From NCBI RefSeq assembly GCF_030463565.1, contig NC_134662.1, positions 4,689,001 to 4,753,000 of the forward strand: a stretch of DNA of 64,000 bases. The letters are read 5' to 3'. Each line of letters starts with the position of its first letter. Positions within the stretch are counted from its first letter, which is position 1. Under the pieces are notes generated by a model. The model was not told where the DNA came from. It saw nothing but the letters and a program-made list of their open reading frames with translations, and did no database searches. The translations under genes and the position numbers were made by a program. The DNA is from Pelecanus crispus. Its lineage: Eukaryota > Chordata > Aves > Pelecaniformes > Pelecanidae. Positions 53,601 to 64,000 of the stretch are shown here, piece by piece.

Positions 53601-56600
53601 GGCTCTGCTGCGTGCCGGGATGTGCTCCATCCTGCCCTCGCTCTGCAGCTCCCTGAGCCGGTGTCTCCGCAGGAGCCGGTGCCTGGGGAGGGTGCGGGAA
53701 GTCTGCAGCATCCCGTGGGGAAGGAGCCTTTGAAATCCGCCCCTGCTCCGGAGCACGGCTCTCGGGGTGCTGCCATGCCCCGGCCGAGGAGGGGCTGCCC
53801 AGGCCCCCCGTGGGAGCTGGGACAGCGGGCAGCGAGGGATCGCTGCGTGGGCAGGGTTGCATCCCTGTCCCTGTCACCGTCCCCATCCCTGTGAGACCGG
53901 GGCAGCCCCGGCGTGCTCAGGCACTGGGCTCCCACCGGAGCCCGGGGTGGGGACGTTTATCGCGTTCATCTCAAACCTTCCCTGCAATCCCAGAGTCGAG
54001 CACAACAGTTGCTCTCGAGCCCCAGAAAGCTCGGCTCCGCTCCGTGCGTGTGTCCCCCACGCCTCCTCGCTCCGTGTGTAGGTCTAATATTTATTTTTCA
54101 TTTTGCAGAAATACCTTTGTTCTGCTTTATTTATTTTTGTTAAAAGTCCCTCCCTTGTAAAGCATTTCCTGGTCCGCTGGGAGCCGGGCCGGCTGGGGGG
54201 GGGGCCAGGACCCCCGGGCTCCCCCTCGCCCTCACCTGCCCCTTGGGGGGTCCCGGCAAACTGGGTGCCACCGTCCCCGCTGCTGGGATGCAGCGGTGGG
54301 GAGGTACCGGGGTGTGAAACCCTCCTGGAACGTCTCGTTCCTTGTTTATGGTCGGGAGCAAGATAAACGGGTGACCTTCGAACGGGCGTGAGCTGCCGCT
54401 GCCTCCGTCCTGGCGCGGCACGGGGACGTGGCTGTCCCCACGCTGGTGGCCACCGGTGGCCGTCTCACCTGGCGGCCCCCAATTAACCGGTGTCTTCGTT
54501 AGTCAGGGGGAAAGTGCTGGAGGAAGCGGCTTCGCCAGCCAGAGCTCGCGGCTGACGTCCCCAGGGCCGCCATCCCGGGCAGGGACCGGCTTCCGGCACA
54601 AACAACCCACAAAGGCCAGGAAGGAAAGGGGAGGGAGGGACGGACGGACGTCTGTCCCTCCAGCCCCCACGTACTCCTTGAGGAGCCCTGGCCGTGCCGG
54701 GGTAGCGGCGAGGGTCTGGGGAGGGGCGATGATGGATGGGGCGAGCGTGCAGCCGCCGGCAAAGCCTTGGGGGGTGTCAGCCGGGGTGCAGAGCAGGAGC
54801 CCTCGGGGCTGTCCGTCTGTCTGTGCTGGTCTCCTAATGTCCCCCCCCGCCCAGTCACCATGCAGGGTGGCATCACCCGCTGCAGCGCTTGGGATCCGTG
54901 GGCCCTTCTCCGGGGCACGTCTTGTGGGCTCCCCCCTCCCCAAAGCCCACCCGTGGGGGCTCCCCCCCCTCCGCCACCCCCCCGCCATGCGGGATGCCCC
55001 GCTGCAGCTCTGCCAGGGCTCGTCCCCTGCCAGGACCGCAGGCAGGATTGCCGTGGCCACTCTGGGCTTTTTCTGGCCACGTGGGATGGAGACCGGTGTC
55101 CCTGTGTGCCTGGGGCCGCGGGCCGTGCCCCGCTCGAGGGCGGGCGAGCGTCCCCAGCGTCCCGGCACGCGGCTGAGTGCCTCCCTGCTCCAGGTGAAGA
55201 ACGTGGCGGACGGGGCCAGCGTGGCAGGACGAGACGGCCACGCTCGCCTACTCGGAGAAGCCGACGAGCCCCATCGCCGCGCCGCCCTACAGCCCACCCT
55301 CCTACAGCTACCCGCCCCAAAACGGGTACATACCCCTCCGGGACCTACAGCAGCCGGGGGTGAGTGGCCGGGCAGGGGTGGGAGGGCGCGGGGGGGGGAC
55401 CCTGGGCGCTCGTCCCGCCCCGCGCTGAGCTGGCTGATGTCCCCGTGTCCCTCGCAGCGACCAGCCGGACCGGGCGGTCAGCCCCAACCCGGTGGAGGAG
55501 AAGACGCGGGAGCAGCCCACCAAGCCTCCCGCTCGCCGCGGCCGCCGGCGCCGGCGCAACCCTGAGCTGGACGAGTCGCAGTACGAGACCGACTACACCA
55601 CGGCCGTGGAGTCCGGTGATGAGCGGGACCAGGACCAGTGGGCCAGGTGAGGGGGGGACCCCCGGGAGCTCCCCCCCGCCCAAAGCAGCCCCTCCGGGGC
55701 CTGACCCTGCCCCTCTCCTGCAGCCTCTACCCCCCCATCGCCTCGGACAGCACCCGCCAGAAGTACAAGCAGGAGTTTGACACGGACCTGAAGCGCTACA
55801 AGCAGCTCTGCGCCGAGATGGACAGCGTCAACGACCACCTCAACCAGCTCAGCAAACAGCTCGACAGCATCTCCGAGGATAGTCCCCAGTACCAGGTCAG
55901 GGCTCTTGGGGGACACTGGGACGCTGCGGGGCATCGGGGATGGGTGCTGTGGAGCATCTGGGGTGCTGCGGGGCCTCAGGATGCTGCAGGGCATCGGGGA
56001 TGGGTGCTATGGAGCGTCTGGGGTGCTGTGGGGCCTCAGGATGCTGCAGGGCATCGGGGATGGGTGCTGTGGAGCGTCTGGGGTGCTGTGGGGCCTCAGG
56101 ATGCTGCAGGGCATCGGGGATGGGTGCTGTGGAGCATCTGGGGTGCTGTGGGGCCTCAGGATGCTGCAGGGCATCGGGGATGGGTGCTGTGGAGCATCTG
56201 GGGTGCTGCGGGGCCTCAGGATGCTGCAGGGCATCAGGGATGGGTGCTGTGGAGCATCTGGGGTGCTGCAGGGCATCGGGGATGGGTGCTGTGGAGCGTC
56301 TGGGGTGCTGCGGGGCCTTGGGGCATCAGGGATGGGTGCTGTGGAGCATCTGGGGTGCTGTGGGGCCTCAGGACACTGCATGGCATTGGGGATGGATGCC
56401 ATGGAGTATCTGGGGTGCTGCGGGGCATTGGGGATGGGTGCTGTGGAGCGTCTGGGGTGCTGTGGAGCATCTGGGGTGCTGTGGGGCCTTGGGGCATCAG
56501 GGATGGGTGCTGTGGAGCATCTGGGGTGCTGCGGGGCCTCAGGACACTGCAGGGCATTGGGGATGGATGCCATGGAGTATCTGGGGTGCTGCGGGGCATT

Positions 56601-57441
56601 GGGGATGGGTGCCGTGGAGCGTCTGGGGTGCTGTGGGGCCTCGGGATGCTGCAGGGCGTCGGGGATGGGTGCCATGGAGTATCTGGGGTGCTGCAGGGCC
56701 TCAGGATGCTGCGGGGCATTGGGGATGGGTGCTGTGGAGCATCTGGGGTGCTGCGGGGCCTCAGGGCATCGGGGATGGGCGCTGTGGAGCGTCTGGGGTG
56801 CTGTGGGGCCTTGGGGCATCGGGGATGGGTGCTATGGAGCATCTGGGGTGCTGTGGAGCATCTGGGGTGCTGCAGGGCCTCGGGATGCTGTGGGGCATCG
56901 GGGATGTGTGCTGTGGAGCATCTGGGGTGCTGCGGGGCATCGGGGCATTGGGGCTGGGTGCTGTAGGGCATTGGGGATGCTGTGGGGTATCGGGGACACT
57001 GCAGGGTATTGGGGTTGGCTGCTGTAGGGCGTCAGGGATGCCGTGGGGTGTCAGGGATGCTGTGGGGTGCAGGTCACTGCTCATCCCCAGGGGTCACCTA
57101 CCTTTGTGGGTTGTGACCCCCCCCACCCGTTCCCTTCGCAGGATGTCGCAGAGGAGTACAACAGGCTCAAGGACCTGAAGCGGGTGAGTGTGCGGAGCGC
57201 GGCCGGTCTCTGTCCAGCTAAAGTGGGGCTGGGGTGGTGGGACGCAGCCGGCGAGGGGTGGAAGCCGTGCCCCCCGCCCTGCCTGCAGCCCCCTCCCTGG
57301 GTCCCACGGGGCTGAGGCCGGTCCTGTGCTGCCTTTCAGAGCCCCGACTACCAGACGAAGAAGCTGGAGACCAAAACCCTGCGCAACAAGCTCTTCCACA
57401 TCAAGCGGATGGTGAGCAACTACGACAAGGTGCGGGGGTAG
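50648..57441 (+). CDS. OCLN: OCLN, occludin
   Basis: Four-pass tight-junction membrane protein. Coding exons: 50648-51328, 52586-52744, 55194-55359, 55458-55646, 55724-55895, 57142-57183, 57340-57441. Starts MFSKKSYDGPPTGYGAPTGD after a CCACC Kozak context. TM1 is about residues 53-77, then a Gly/Tyr-rich first loop (79-118), TM2 126-148, TM3 157-182, a second loop with Cys203 and Cys221, and TM4 at the start of exon 2 (AVAIVCGFLIVILLCLICFF). The last four exons encode the basic patch (PARRGRRRRRNPELDESQYE) and the occludin/ELL coiled coil (SLYPPIASDSTRQKYKQEFD), ending YDKVRG. Exon 3 (55194-55359) reads through three frames in turn, and the coding total is two bases over a multiple of three. 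Removing that excess gives 502 residues, close to the chicken length of 504. See findings. Confidence 0.95.
52745..55193 (+). other. OCLN intron before the shifted exon (2.4 kb)
   Basis: No exon was recognised. An AT-rich patch at 54080-54160 (CTAATATTTATTTTTCATTT, TTTATTTATTTTTGTTAAAA) stands out from GC-rich flanks. Confidence 0.5.
55900..57070. repeat. 60-bp minisatellite in an OCLN intron, about 20 copies
   Basis: Unit of 60 bases, e.g. GGGATGGGTGCTGTGGAGCA followed by TCTGGGGTGCTGCGGGGCCT and CAGGATGCTGCAGGGCATCG. The first five units are almost identical; later ones are rearranged and truncated. Because 60 is a multiple of three, a repetitive open frame of more than 400 codons appears. 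It fills the intron between the exons ending 55895 and starting 57142. Confidence 0.95.
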
Positions 57442-57906
57442 CCTGTGCCCCCCTCCCCGCTGCGGCAGGGCGGGCGCGAGGGGCTCCCCACCCACCCCCT
57501 CCAAAGACTTTGGTGCATTTTGTACCTTTGTTTGTATAAAAAAAAAAAAAAAGTCCAAACCCAAGAGTCAAAGCCACCCCACGATGTCAGTGCCAAGGGC
57601 GCGGGGCTAGAGATGGCTGCCGGAGCGAGCCCCCCCCTCCCTCCCCTCCCCTCCCCTCCCCGTACGTGTTCCCCCCCCCCCCCCCCGTACCTTCCCGTTC
57701 TCCCGCTGCTGTAAATATGTTTGGGGAGGGTCCGCAGCCCCCAGCTGCCCCCCGGGTCCTGGCGGGGCTGTGCCGCCCGGGCTGGCTGGGGCAGAGCAGC
57801 CCTCGGCCGGGCACCCAGCGGGGCAGAGCCCCGCGCCCCTGGGGCTGCTTTTTGGGGTGATATTTTATAAGGAACTGGCTGAAACTGTGTATTTTTTTTT
57901 TTTTTA

Positions 57907-57916
57907 AATAAATAAA
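57907..57916 (+). terminator. OCLN poly(A) signals (overlapping AATAAATAAA)
   Basis: Two overlapping AATAAA hexamers about 470 bases after the OCLN stop, in an AT-rich 3' UTR end following a poly-T run. The 3' UTR (57442-57906) also has a poly-A run at 57539-57552 and long C runs near 57672. Confidence 0.85.
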
Positions 57917-58177
57917 CTGTATCTATTGATTTTAAATCCGAGTGAAAGGGGCCGTGGCTGTGCATGGGAGCGGTACCTCCGGCGGGCGGATGCAGGGCTG
58001 TGCTCTTGCACAGCCACCCCGGCGCGGCCATGGCACTTCCTGGTCCCCGTGGAGCCGAATCCCTGTGGTGCCGCATGGATCCTGCCCTGAGCCCTGAGTG
58101 TGATGGGTGCTGCATGGCTCCTGCATCCGCACCCCTGCGTGTGCTGTGGGAAGCGGCTCCAGGGCACCCCCTGGTTC

Positions 58178-58635
58178 GGCCCCCCCCCCCCCCCCCCCCA
58201 CTGGGACCCCCTGCAGCCCCCCGAGGCTGGTCCAGCCACGGGCTGGGGAGCGATGCTGCCCAGCCCCATCAGCATCCCCCCGCGCAGGGCAAAGCCAGCA
58301 CCTCACTCCCAGCCCCTTCAAGAGGGGAGGAACCCCAAAAATCCCACCTTGGGGTTCCCCAAATGCCCCATCTTGCTCCCTAAAGACCAGGTACAAACCT
58401 GTGCTCTGGCTTCTGCTCCCCTTCATGCAGCTCATCCTCAGCAGACCATGGGCAACAGGATTTAATCCCGAGGGACCCCTATGTTGAAGACCATCACCTA
58501 GGCATCCGTTGTGTCTACCCCCCCCCCCCCCCCCCCCCCCCCCAGGATTTCCAACAAAAAAAAAAACAAACAAACAAACAAAAAACCAACCCATCCAATT
58601 TTAGATGCTTTGTAGAGGCTTAATTTTTTTTTTTT
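58178..58635. repeat. Homopolymer cluster: C18, C26, A-rich and T18 tracts
   Basis: Poly-C of about 18 at 58181-58199 and about 26 at 58518-58543, then a (CAAA)n/poly-A stretch (58554-58583) and a poly-T of about 17 at 58623-58639. It lies between the converging 3' ends of OCLN and NR2F6. Tract lengths are likely unreliable in any assembly. Confidence 0.75.
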
Positions 58636-58742
58636 TTTTGTGGGACTGTATCTCCCACTCTGCTTCATCTCCCCATCACCTTCAGCATTGCTAAGCCCCT
58701 TTCCCCACTCACAGCAGATCCCCAGCGTTGTAAGAAACATCT

Positions 58743-58748
58743 TTTATT
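58743..58748 (-). terminator. NR2F6 poly(A) signal (reverse strand)
   Basis: TTTATT on the forward strand (AATAAA in reverse) inside an AT-rich block (58738-58825) that looks like a 3' UTR end. It implies a 1.3-kb 3' UTR (58.7-60.06 kb) for NR2F6, converging on OCLN with about 0.8 kb between the two signals. Confidence 0.6.
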
Positions 58749-60057
58749 GACTTCAGTTAATTTGTTTAGTATCATTGAACAAGGATTATATTTTCAGTGA
58801 ATCAATCTAAATGACAAATCCCCCGGCTTAATCCTGCCTCCGTCTGTTTGCACAGTGGCTACCCCTGAGAAGCAGAGCCTGGGGGGGGCTGCCCCGGGGC
58901 ATTCCCCGTCCCTCCGAGGTGGCTCTGCCCCGCCACGTGTCCCTTCCCCGGGCACAGCTCAGCCCTGGGGACAAGAACAAGCCCCCCTCCCAGCAGCATC
59001 ACCCCTTTCCAGCCAGATTTTGGTCCCCCCCCACCCCCAAAGTCTTCCTCTCCCCTAAACCTGGCTTAAAAAAAAAAAAAAAAATAGTGAGGCACAGGAA
59101 CATAGCGAGCATGGACAGGGGGATGCTGGCACCCATCGTCCCCGGCGTGGGGACAGCGGTGGGTGCTGGATCCAGCCCGGGGGGGGGGGTGGGGGGTCCA
59201 AGCACCAAGCGAGGTGGCGGGGAAGGGCTGAGCTGGATGCTGGGTGCTGCGCAGCACCCAAAAAGGACCGTTTGGTTTGCACCCTGCATGGTGCACGGCC
59301 CTGGTCAGCTGCCCACATACCCCCAGCCCCTGCACCCCCATGCCCCGACAGTGGAGATGCTTCAGTGGAAAGTGCCGGGAGGGAGCTGGGGCCCAGGCAC
59401 GGATAAGCCGGGTCCCCAAAAAGGGGCTGCTTCAAGCTTGGCGCTTCAGTCCTCAAGGCTGGATCCGGCCCGGCCGGGGCAGCCCCTGGGCAGGGCACAA
59501 AGGGGCTTTAAAATGACCCTTTTTCATGATTGCCAGGACTGGGGGGGGCAGAGGGAGGGGGTCCCGCAGCAGGATCCCGCAGAGGATGGCTCTGCGCACC
59601 CCTGCACCCCACTCCCACCTCCCATCGCCTCCCGTCCGAGCCTTCTGCCATCTGAAATTCAGATTTGGAGGGGCAGCCAGAGGACGGCGTCCCCCTCCCC
59701 AGGCTTCAGCCCGGCTCAGACACAGGGGCAGAGCAAGGGACCAGCCCCAGGGATGCTCCAAGGTCCCCAGGGGAGACCGGGGTGGGCAGGGAGCTCCACT
59801 TCACGGGGGTACGGAAAAGTTCGGTGTCCGACAGCGGCGGCGTGGCCAGTACCTTCAGGCTTAGGAGGACAACGCTGCGACCCCGCTGCTTTCGGGGGGA
59901 GCTGCGGCGGATGGACGAGCTACAAGACAGCTGCGGGGCTGGGGGCCGGCGCAGTTCAGGGCTCCCCAGGGACGGCACCGTTTCGGGGCACCAGAGGGAA
60001 TCCAGGTCCAGCTGCTGGGCATCCCCGGGATGTTCCCCAGGGGAGAGGCTCTGTCCC

Positions 60058-62917
60058 CTACTGCCCCGTCCCGTAGGGCCAGTTGAAGGTGCTCCCAGAC
60101 AGCAGCATGTCCCTGATTAGTGTTTCGATGGGCGTCTTCCCCACCAGCCTCATGAAAAAGAGCTGGGAGATGAGGGCGGCCGGCACGGCGCGGAGAGCCG
60201 GCAGCCGCAGCAGGAGCCGGCCGAAGCGCTGGGGCTGCGAGGGGTACTGCGAGCGCACGTACTCGGTGAGTGCCACCTGCGCCTTCTCCTGCAAGCTCTC
60301 CACGTGCGCCGGGTCCGAGAGGCCGGAGGCATCTGCCAGAGGGATGGGATGGAGAGGGGTCAGTGGTCGGAGCCCCCCGACATGCCCAGCGAGCCCCCCC
60401 TCCCTCCCTGACCGGCCACGCTCCTGCCTGGCTGCTCTCCTTGCCGAATTAGGGATGCAGCTGGCTGCAGCGCCGCAGCACGGTGCAAGACCGTGGCTTG
60501 GACCGCTGCAGCTGCAACGGGCTGCTGCAGGCTTGTCCCTGCCAGGAAGGACCAGGCACGTCTGTGGCAGGAGATGAGCACGGACGGACCAAAGGACAGG
60601 GCTCCCCGAGACCCCGCGGTGCACGGGGGGTGTCTGTGTTACTGCAGGTCTTCCATTGCCCTGGGGAAGCTCAGCCCCATGCCCAGACGGACGAGCTGGG
60701 ATGCTGCACACCATGGCGGAGAAGTGCCGGGACGCAAGGAACCTCTGCCACCCCCCTGAGAGCTACACGACGCTCTCTGGACCCCAAACTCCCAGGGAAA
60801 GGGGGAGCAGATGCTCCCTGGGGGCTCACGGCTCCGTGGGGCGGTGATGGGGACAGAGCCCGGTTGCGGCACCAACCTACCCGGCGTGAAGAGCGCAATG
60901 GCTTTGAGGCAGCTGTACTCGGCCGAGTCCACCTGGAGCCGGTTGAGCTTCTCCACCTGATCCTGAAAGATGCGGATCTGGTCCATGAAGGAGACGACGC
61001 GGTCGGCCGACATGGGGGAGGCGTGGAAGCCGGCGGCGGCCAGCAGCGGGGCCATGTGCAGCGGCAACGCCGACTGCGCCGCGTTGAGGACGAAGAGCTC
61101 GCTCCAGCTGAGCCGTAGCAGGGCCACTTGGTCAGAGACGGGCAGCTCGGGGAAGAAGGGGATATTCCGGGCCCATTCCACCGTGCTGAAGAGGAGGCGA
61201 GCGGCCAGCTCGCAGATGTTGTCGATGCCCATGACGCTGCCCTGCTGCGCGTACTGCGAGCCGTAGCGGGCGGCGGGGTAGGGCTCAGCCCGCAGCAGCT
61301 GCGAGATGAGCTCCGACACCGGCTGCCCGTTGAAGTATTCTCCGCTGGGCATGGTGTTGGGGCTGGTGCTGGAGTGGGTGGGGGGGATCCGGCCCCGCTG
61401 CACGGCTGGCGGGGAGAGGAGAGGAAGTGTCTGCCTGCTTCTGCATCCTGCTGCATCCCCCATCCCGCTCCCGAGGGCGGCACGCGGGGTTCCCTCTGCC
61501 CCACGCAGGGCGAGGAAGGACGGGGATGCTCCCCCCACCCACCCAGCATCCCGGCGTCTCCAGCCACCCCACGGGAACAATGCACGGCTTTCAGGCGCTC
61601 GAGGAGAGGGAGGTGGTGCGTGCCACCCGCTGCGCCCGCCGGCGAGCTGCCTGCGAGAGCTACGGTAATCTATTTAGCATCCCAGTGATTCACCAGCAGC
61701 TTCCAGGCTGCCGGCACCGTGGCTTGGCCACGGCCTCCGACCAGCAGCCGGGCAGGGACAGCGTCCATGCCACCCTCCTCCTCTGCAAGGACCCAGCGCA
61801 GGAGCGGCCGCGGCTCCGGCCGTGCCGTGCCAAGACCGGGTGCCCCGCCAAGCACCGCGGCCCCCCCACGCTGGCTGCAGCGGAGCAAGGCGATTGCTAC
61901 CCAAGGTCATCACATGGCGGCAATCATTTATTTGCAAATAAAACGTCCATCTTGGAAGCGTCGTTAACCCTGGGGCACTCCCCCTCCTAATTGCATTCAG
62001 GGAGAGCCATTTTTCAGCCCCCCCCCCCTCTCCCATTAGCGCCCACTATTTGCTCAGTCCCTAGTAATTAATTTATGGGCTGTTCATGAGCCACTTAAAT
62101 GAGAGCTCTAAATCATGCTAAGTGGCAATAATGCCATCTCGACTCCTCTGGAAAGGAGGGAATTACTGTCCTGCTTCCAGTATCCTTCCCCCCTTGCTCC
62201 TCGCATTAATGCCATCTGCCGCTGAGCAGCCCCGGCACCGCGGCAGAGCCTGCGCCGAGCCCCGGCATCTCCATCCCCGCGTGTGCCTTGGCAGAGCCCC
62301 ATCCTGCCGCGGCGATTTGAGATCCCGGCTCTGCTTCGGGCTAAACCCTTTGTTCCGTAGCCTGGGAAACATTTGGGGTTTGTACCCCTGGGCGATGGGG
62401 AGCAAGCAGAAAGCTGCCTGGGGATTTGCACGGCTCCAGCCATGCCGGGAGCCTGCCCCAGCCCACCTCCACCGCGCCTGGGGCGCCGGGGCTGTCCTGG
62501 CTCCAGGTGTGTCACCTTATCAGCTCAAGGCTCCGGCTTTTCCAAACAAACACCACCTGCGCTGCTGGCACCGAGGGCGATTCAAGGAGAAAAAAAAAAA
62601 AAAAAAAAGGGGGGGGCAAAGGGGGGCTCCCAGAGAGGTGGGAGAGCGCCTGGCTGCAGTGGGAGCCGAGCGGATACTGGCGGCACTGGGAGCCTGGGAG
62701 CAGAGCGGGCACCGGCAGCACCGGGAGCCCTCGGCCAGTGCCGCAGCAGCCCCACGCTGCAGCAGTGGGGGTCACCAGGACCCCTCATGAACCATCCCCC
62801 GTCCCCACAGCGTTGGCGTTACCTTCCTTCCTCATCCCCACGCGGAAACACTTCTTCAGGCGGCAGTACTGGCATTGGTTGCGGTGGTGCTGGTCAATCT
62901 GGCAGTCACGGTTGGAC
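60058..62917 (-). CDS. NR2F6: NR2F6 (EAR2/COUP-TF gamma), orphan nuclear receptor (5' exon off the window)
   Basis: Nuclear receptor of the COUP-TF family, mostly a repressor acting on direct-repeat elements. Three exons, right to left: 62823-62917, 60881-61405, 60058-60332, with consistent phases and GT/AG. The first encodes the second zinc finger, [14 protein letters not shown], and [14 protein letters not shown]. The others encode the ligand-binding domain ([60 protein letters not shown]), ending WPYGTGQ. The DNA-binding hinge reads [11 protein letters not shown] across the junction as in human NR2F6. The first zinc finger and N-terminus must lie beyond 64000. NR2F1/NR2F2 are less likely: the LBD start and synteny with OCEL1 fit NR2F6. 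Confidence 0.95.
61905..62215. promoter_or_regulatory. AT-rich candidate enhancer in an NR2F6 intron
   Basis: About 300 bases of low GC inside the intron 61406-62822. It contains the palindrome ATTTGCAAAT (61930-61939, octamer-like), TAATTAATTTAT (62075-62086, homeodomain-type), an inverted pair CCACTTAA (62091-62098) and TAAGTGG (62119-62125) of NK2-type sites, and two copies of TAATGCCATCT. It is noncoding and composition-wise unlike its flanks. Confidence 0.5.
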
Positions 62918-64000
62918 CTGTGGGCAGGACCGGGCAGATGAGGTGCTGGGGAGGAGCGATGCGATGCCGTCAGGGGTCCCTGCACCCCGCCAAGCTGCTC
63001 CACCACCCACCTCCCCGCCGCCCTCCAGCAAAGCCCTTCGCCTCCAAGCGTGGCCACCTCCGCGCCGGCCGCGGCTGTGCCACGCTGGCCCCCGGCGTGC
63101 AGGCACAGGCACTCCCAGGCGGCACTCAGATGCTATGGAAACAGCGATTTCCTACAGCAGGGGCTGCCAGTTCGTCTTGCCAGCGATGCCCAGGACCGTA
63201 GGAAAGCCGGAGAGACCCCTGGGATGCGGGGCTCCCGCCCTCGGGGACGCGTAGGGACGGGTGCCAGGGAGCGATGCCCCGTGTCTCAGCACGCGGCGGG
63301 GGGGAAGCGGCGGAGCAGCCCCCGGCTCACTGCCAGACGTGCGAGGAATTTCAACTATTTCCTACGGGGCCGGGGCTGCCCCTGAGGTGCTGAGCCCACG
63401 ACCCCTTGGGCACCGAGCGCTTGCAGGCGTCCCCCATGGCGGTGGCATGGCCTCGACTGGACCCTGCGAGCGCGGCAAAGCAAAACCCGGCGGCTCCGGA
63501 GCGGCGGTGCACATGCCCCCAGCGCAGGGTCTGTGCCGGCCGGAGGGATGCTTTCCCCCCGAGCATCCTCGGAGCCTGCAAGGGGGCCATGCCCAACCCA
63601 CGCACGTGGCTCCCGCTGTGGGCAAGGAGCCGCGGGCACTGGGCAGCCCCTGCACCGTGCAGCGAGGTACCGGCCACCGCCGCAGCCAGCCGCCTGCCTC
63701 TGCTCCTGCGGCACGGCGGGAAGCGACACGCTGGGACAGGCTGCGAGAGACCTTCCCAAACGGCATCGTTAGCGTCCGAACCCCCCAGCCCCGATCTGCA
63801 GGGGACACTCGCGCTCACGGTCCCGCCACGGCCGAGCAATGCGGCAGGGCGCCGGTGACACCGGGCGCTCGCATCCCACCCGAAGGCGGTCGCAGCAAAC
63901 GGGGAGGAAAGGGGGTTATCGGCAAAACAGCGATAAATTAAGGCATATAAAGCAGCAGCCAGGAAAGCACAGGCAGGGCCGGGTCCCGCCGGGGTCCGGC
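62918..64000 (-). other. NR2F6 intron leading to the missing first exon
   Basis: No exon was recognised to the right edge. CpG density rises after about 63000, as expected on approach to the NR2F6 promoter. Confidence 0.6.

Noticed and set aside
54080-54160. AT-rich patch with acceptor-like TTTTCATTTTGCAG in an OCLN intron, considered as an alternative exon or gene end
   Set aside because: No open continuation matching occludin and no forward AATAAA; left as an AT-rich patch.
55638-57178. Forward open frames of about 370-440 codons (GCCGASG-type repeats)
   Set aside because: Translation of the 60-base intronic repeat of OCLN; only the first part overlaps a true exon.

Overview
This is a vertebrate nuclear window, most likely from a bird and from a GC-rich microchromosome corresponding to chicken chromosome 28. 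The evidence is intron-split genes with GT/AG junctions, very high GC, compact introns stuffed with minisatellites, an occludin protein that reads like the avian one, and gene order. Human 19p13.11 carries JAK3, SLC5A5, CCDC124 and KCNN1 in this order and orientation; OCEL1 and NR2F6 are neighbours elsewhere in the same human band. Here OCLN (human 5q13) sits between OCEL1 and NR2F6.

Layout. 1-7195 (-): JAK3, from its start codon to the middle of the pseudokinase/kinase linker; the tyrosine kinase domain lies off the left edge. 7.2-9.7 kb: head-to-head interval. 9776-15425 (+): SLC5A5, sodium/iodide symporter. 15.4-17.8 kb: a small repeat array and a CpG-island promoter. 17800-26062 (+): CCDC124. 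26-38 kb: long gene-free interval with GC minisatellites, an RFX X-box and small AT-rich islands with MEF2-type sites. 37.6-43963 (+): KCNN1 (SK1 potassium channel), including a 9-base microexon. 46.5-47.7 kb (+): OCEL1. 48.7-57441 (+): OCLN. 60058-62917 (-): NR2F6; its first exon with zinc finger 1 lies beyond the right edge.

The genes do not form one pathway. JAK3 serves cytokine-receptor signalling, SLC5A5 iodide uptake, CCDC124 ribosome dormancy/cytokinesis, KCNN1 neuronal afterhyperpolarisation, OCLN tight junctions and NR2F6 transcriptional repression. OCEL1 and OCLN share the C-terminal occludin/ELL domain and are tandem neighbours here, which suggests local duplication.

Frame bookkeeping was done exon by exon. 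JAK3, CCDC124, KCNN1, NR2F6 and the resolved part of OCEL1 stay in frame. SLC5A5 exons 12-13 and OCLN exon 5 do not. Each shows one-base discrepancies, mostly at G or C runs, while the correct family protein is still readable in the shifted frames. Assembly indels are the simplest explanation. Most long open frames in the window are translations of tandem repeats, not genes.
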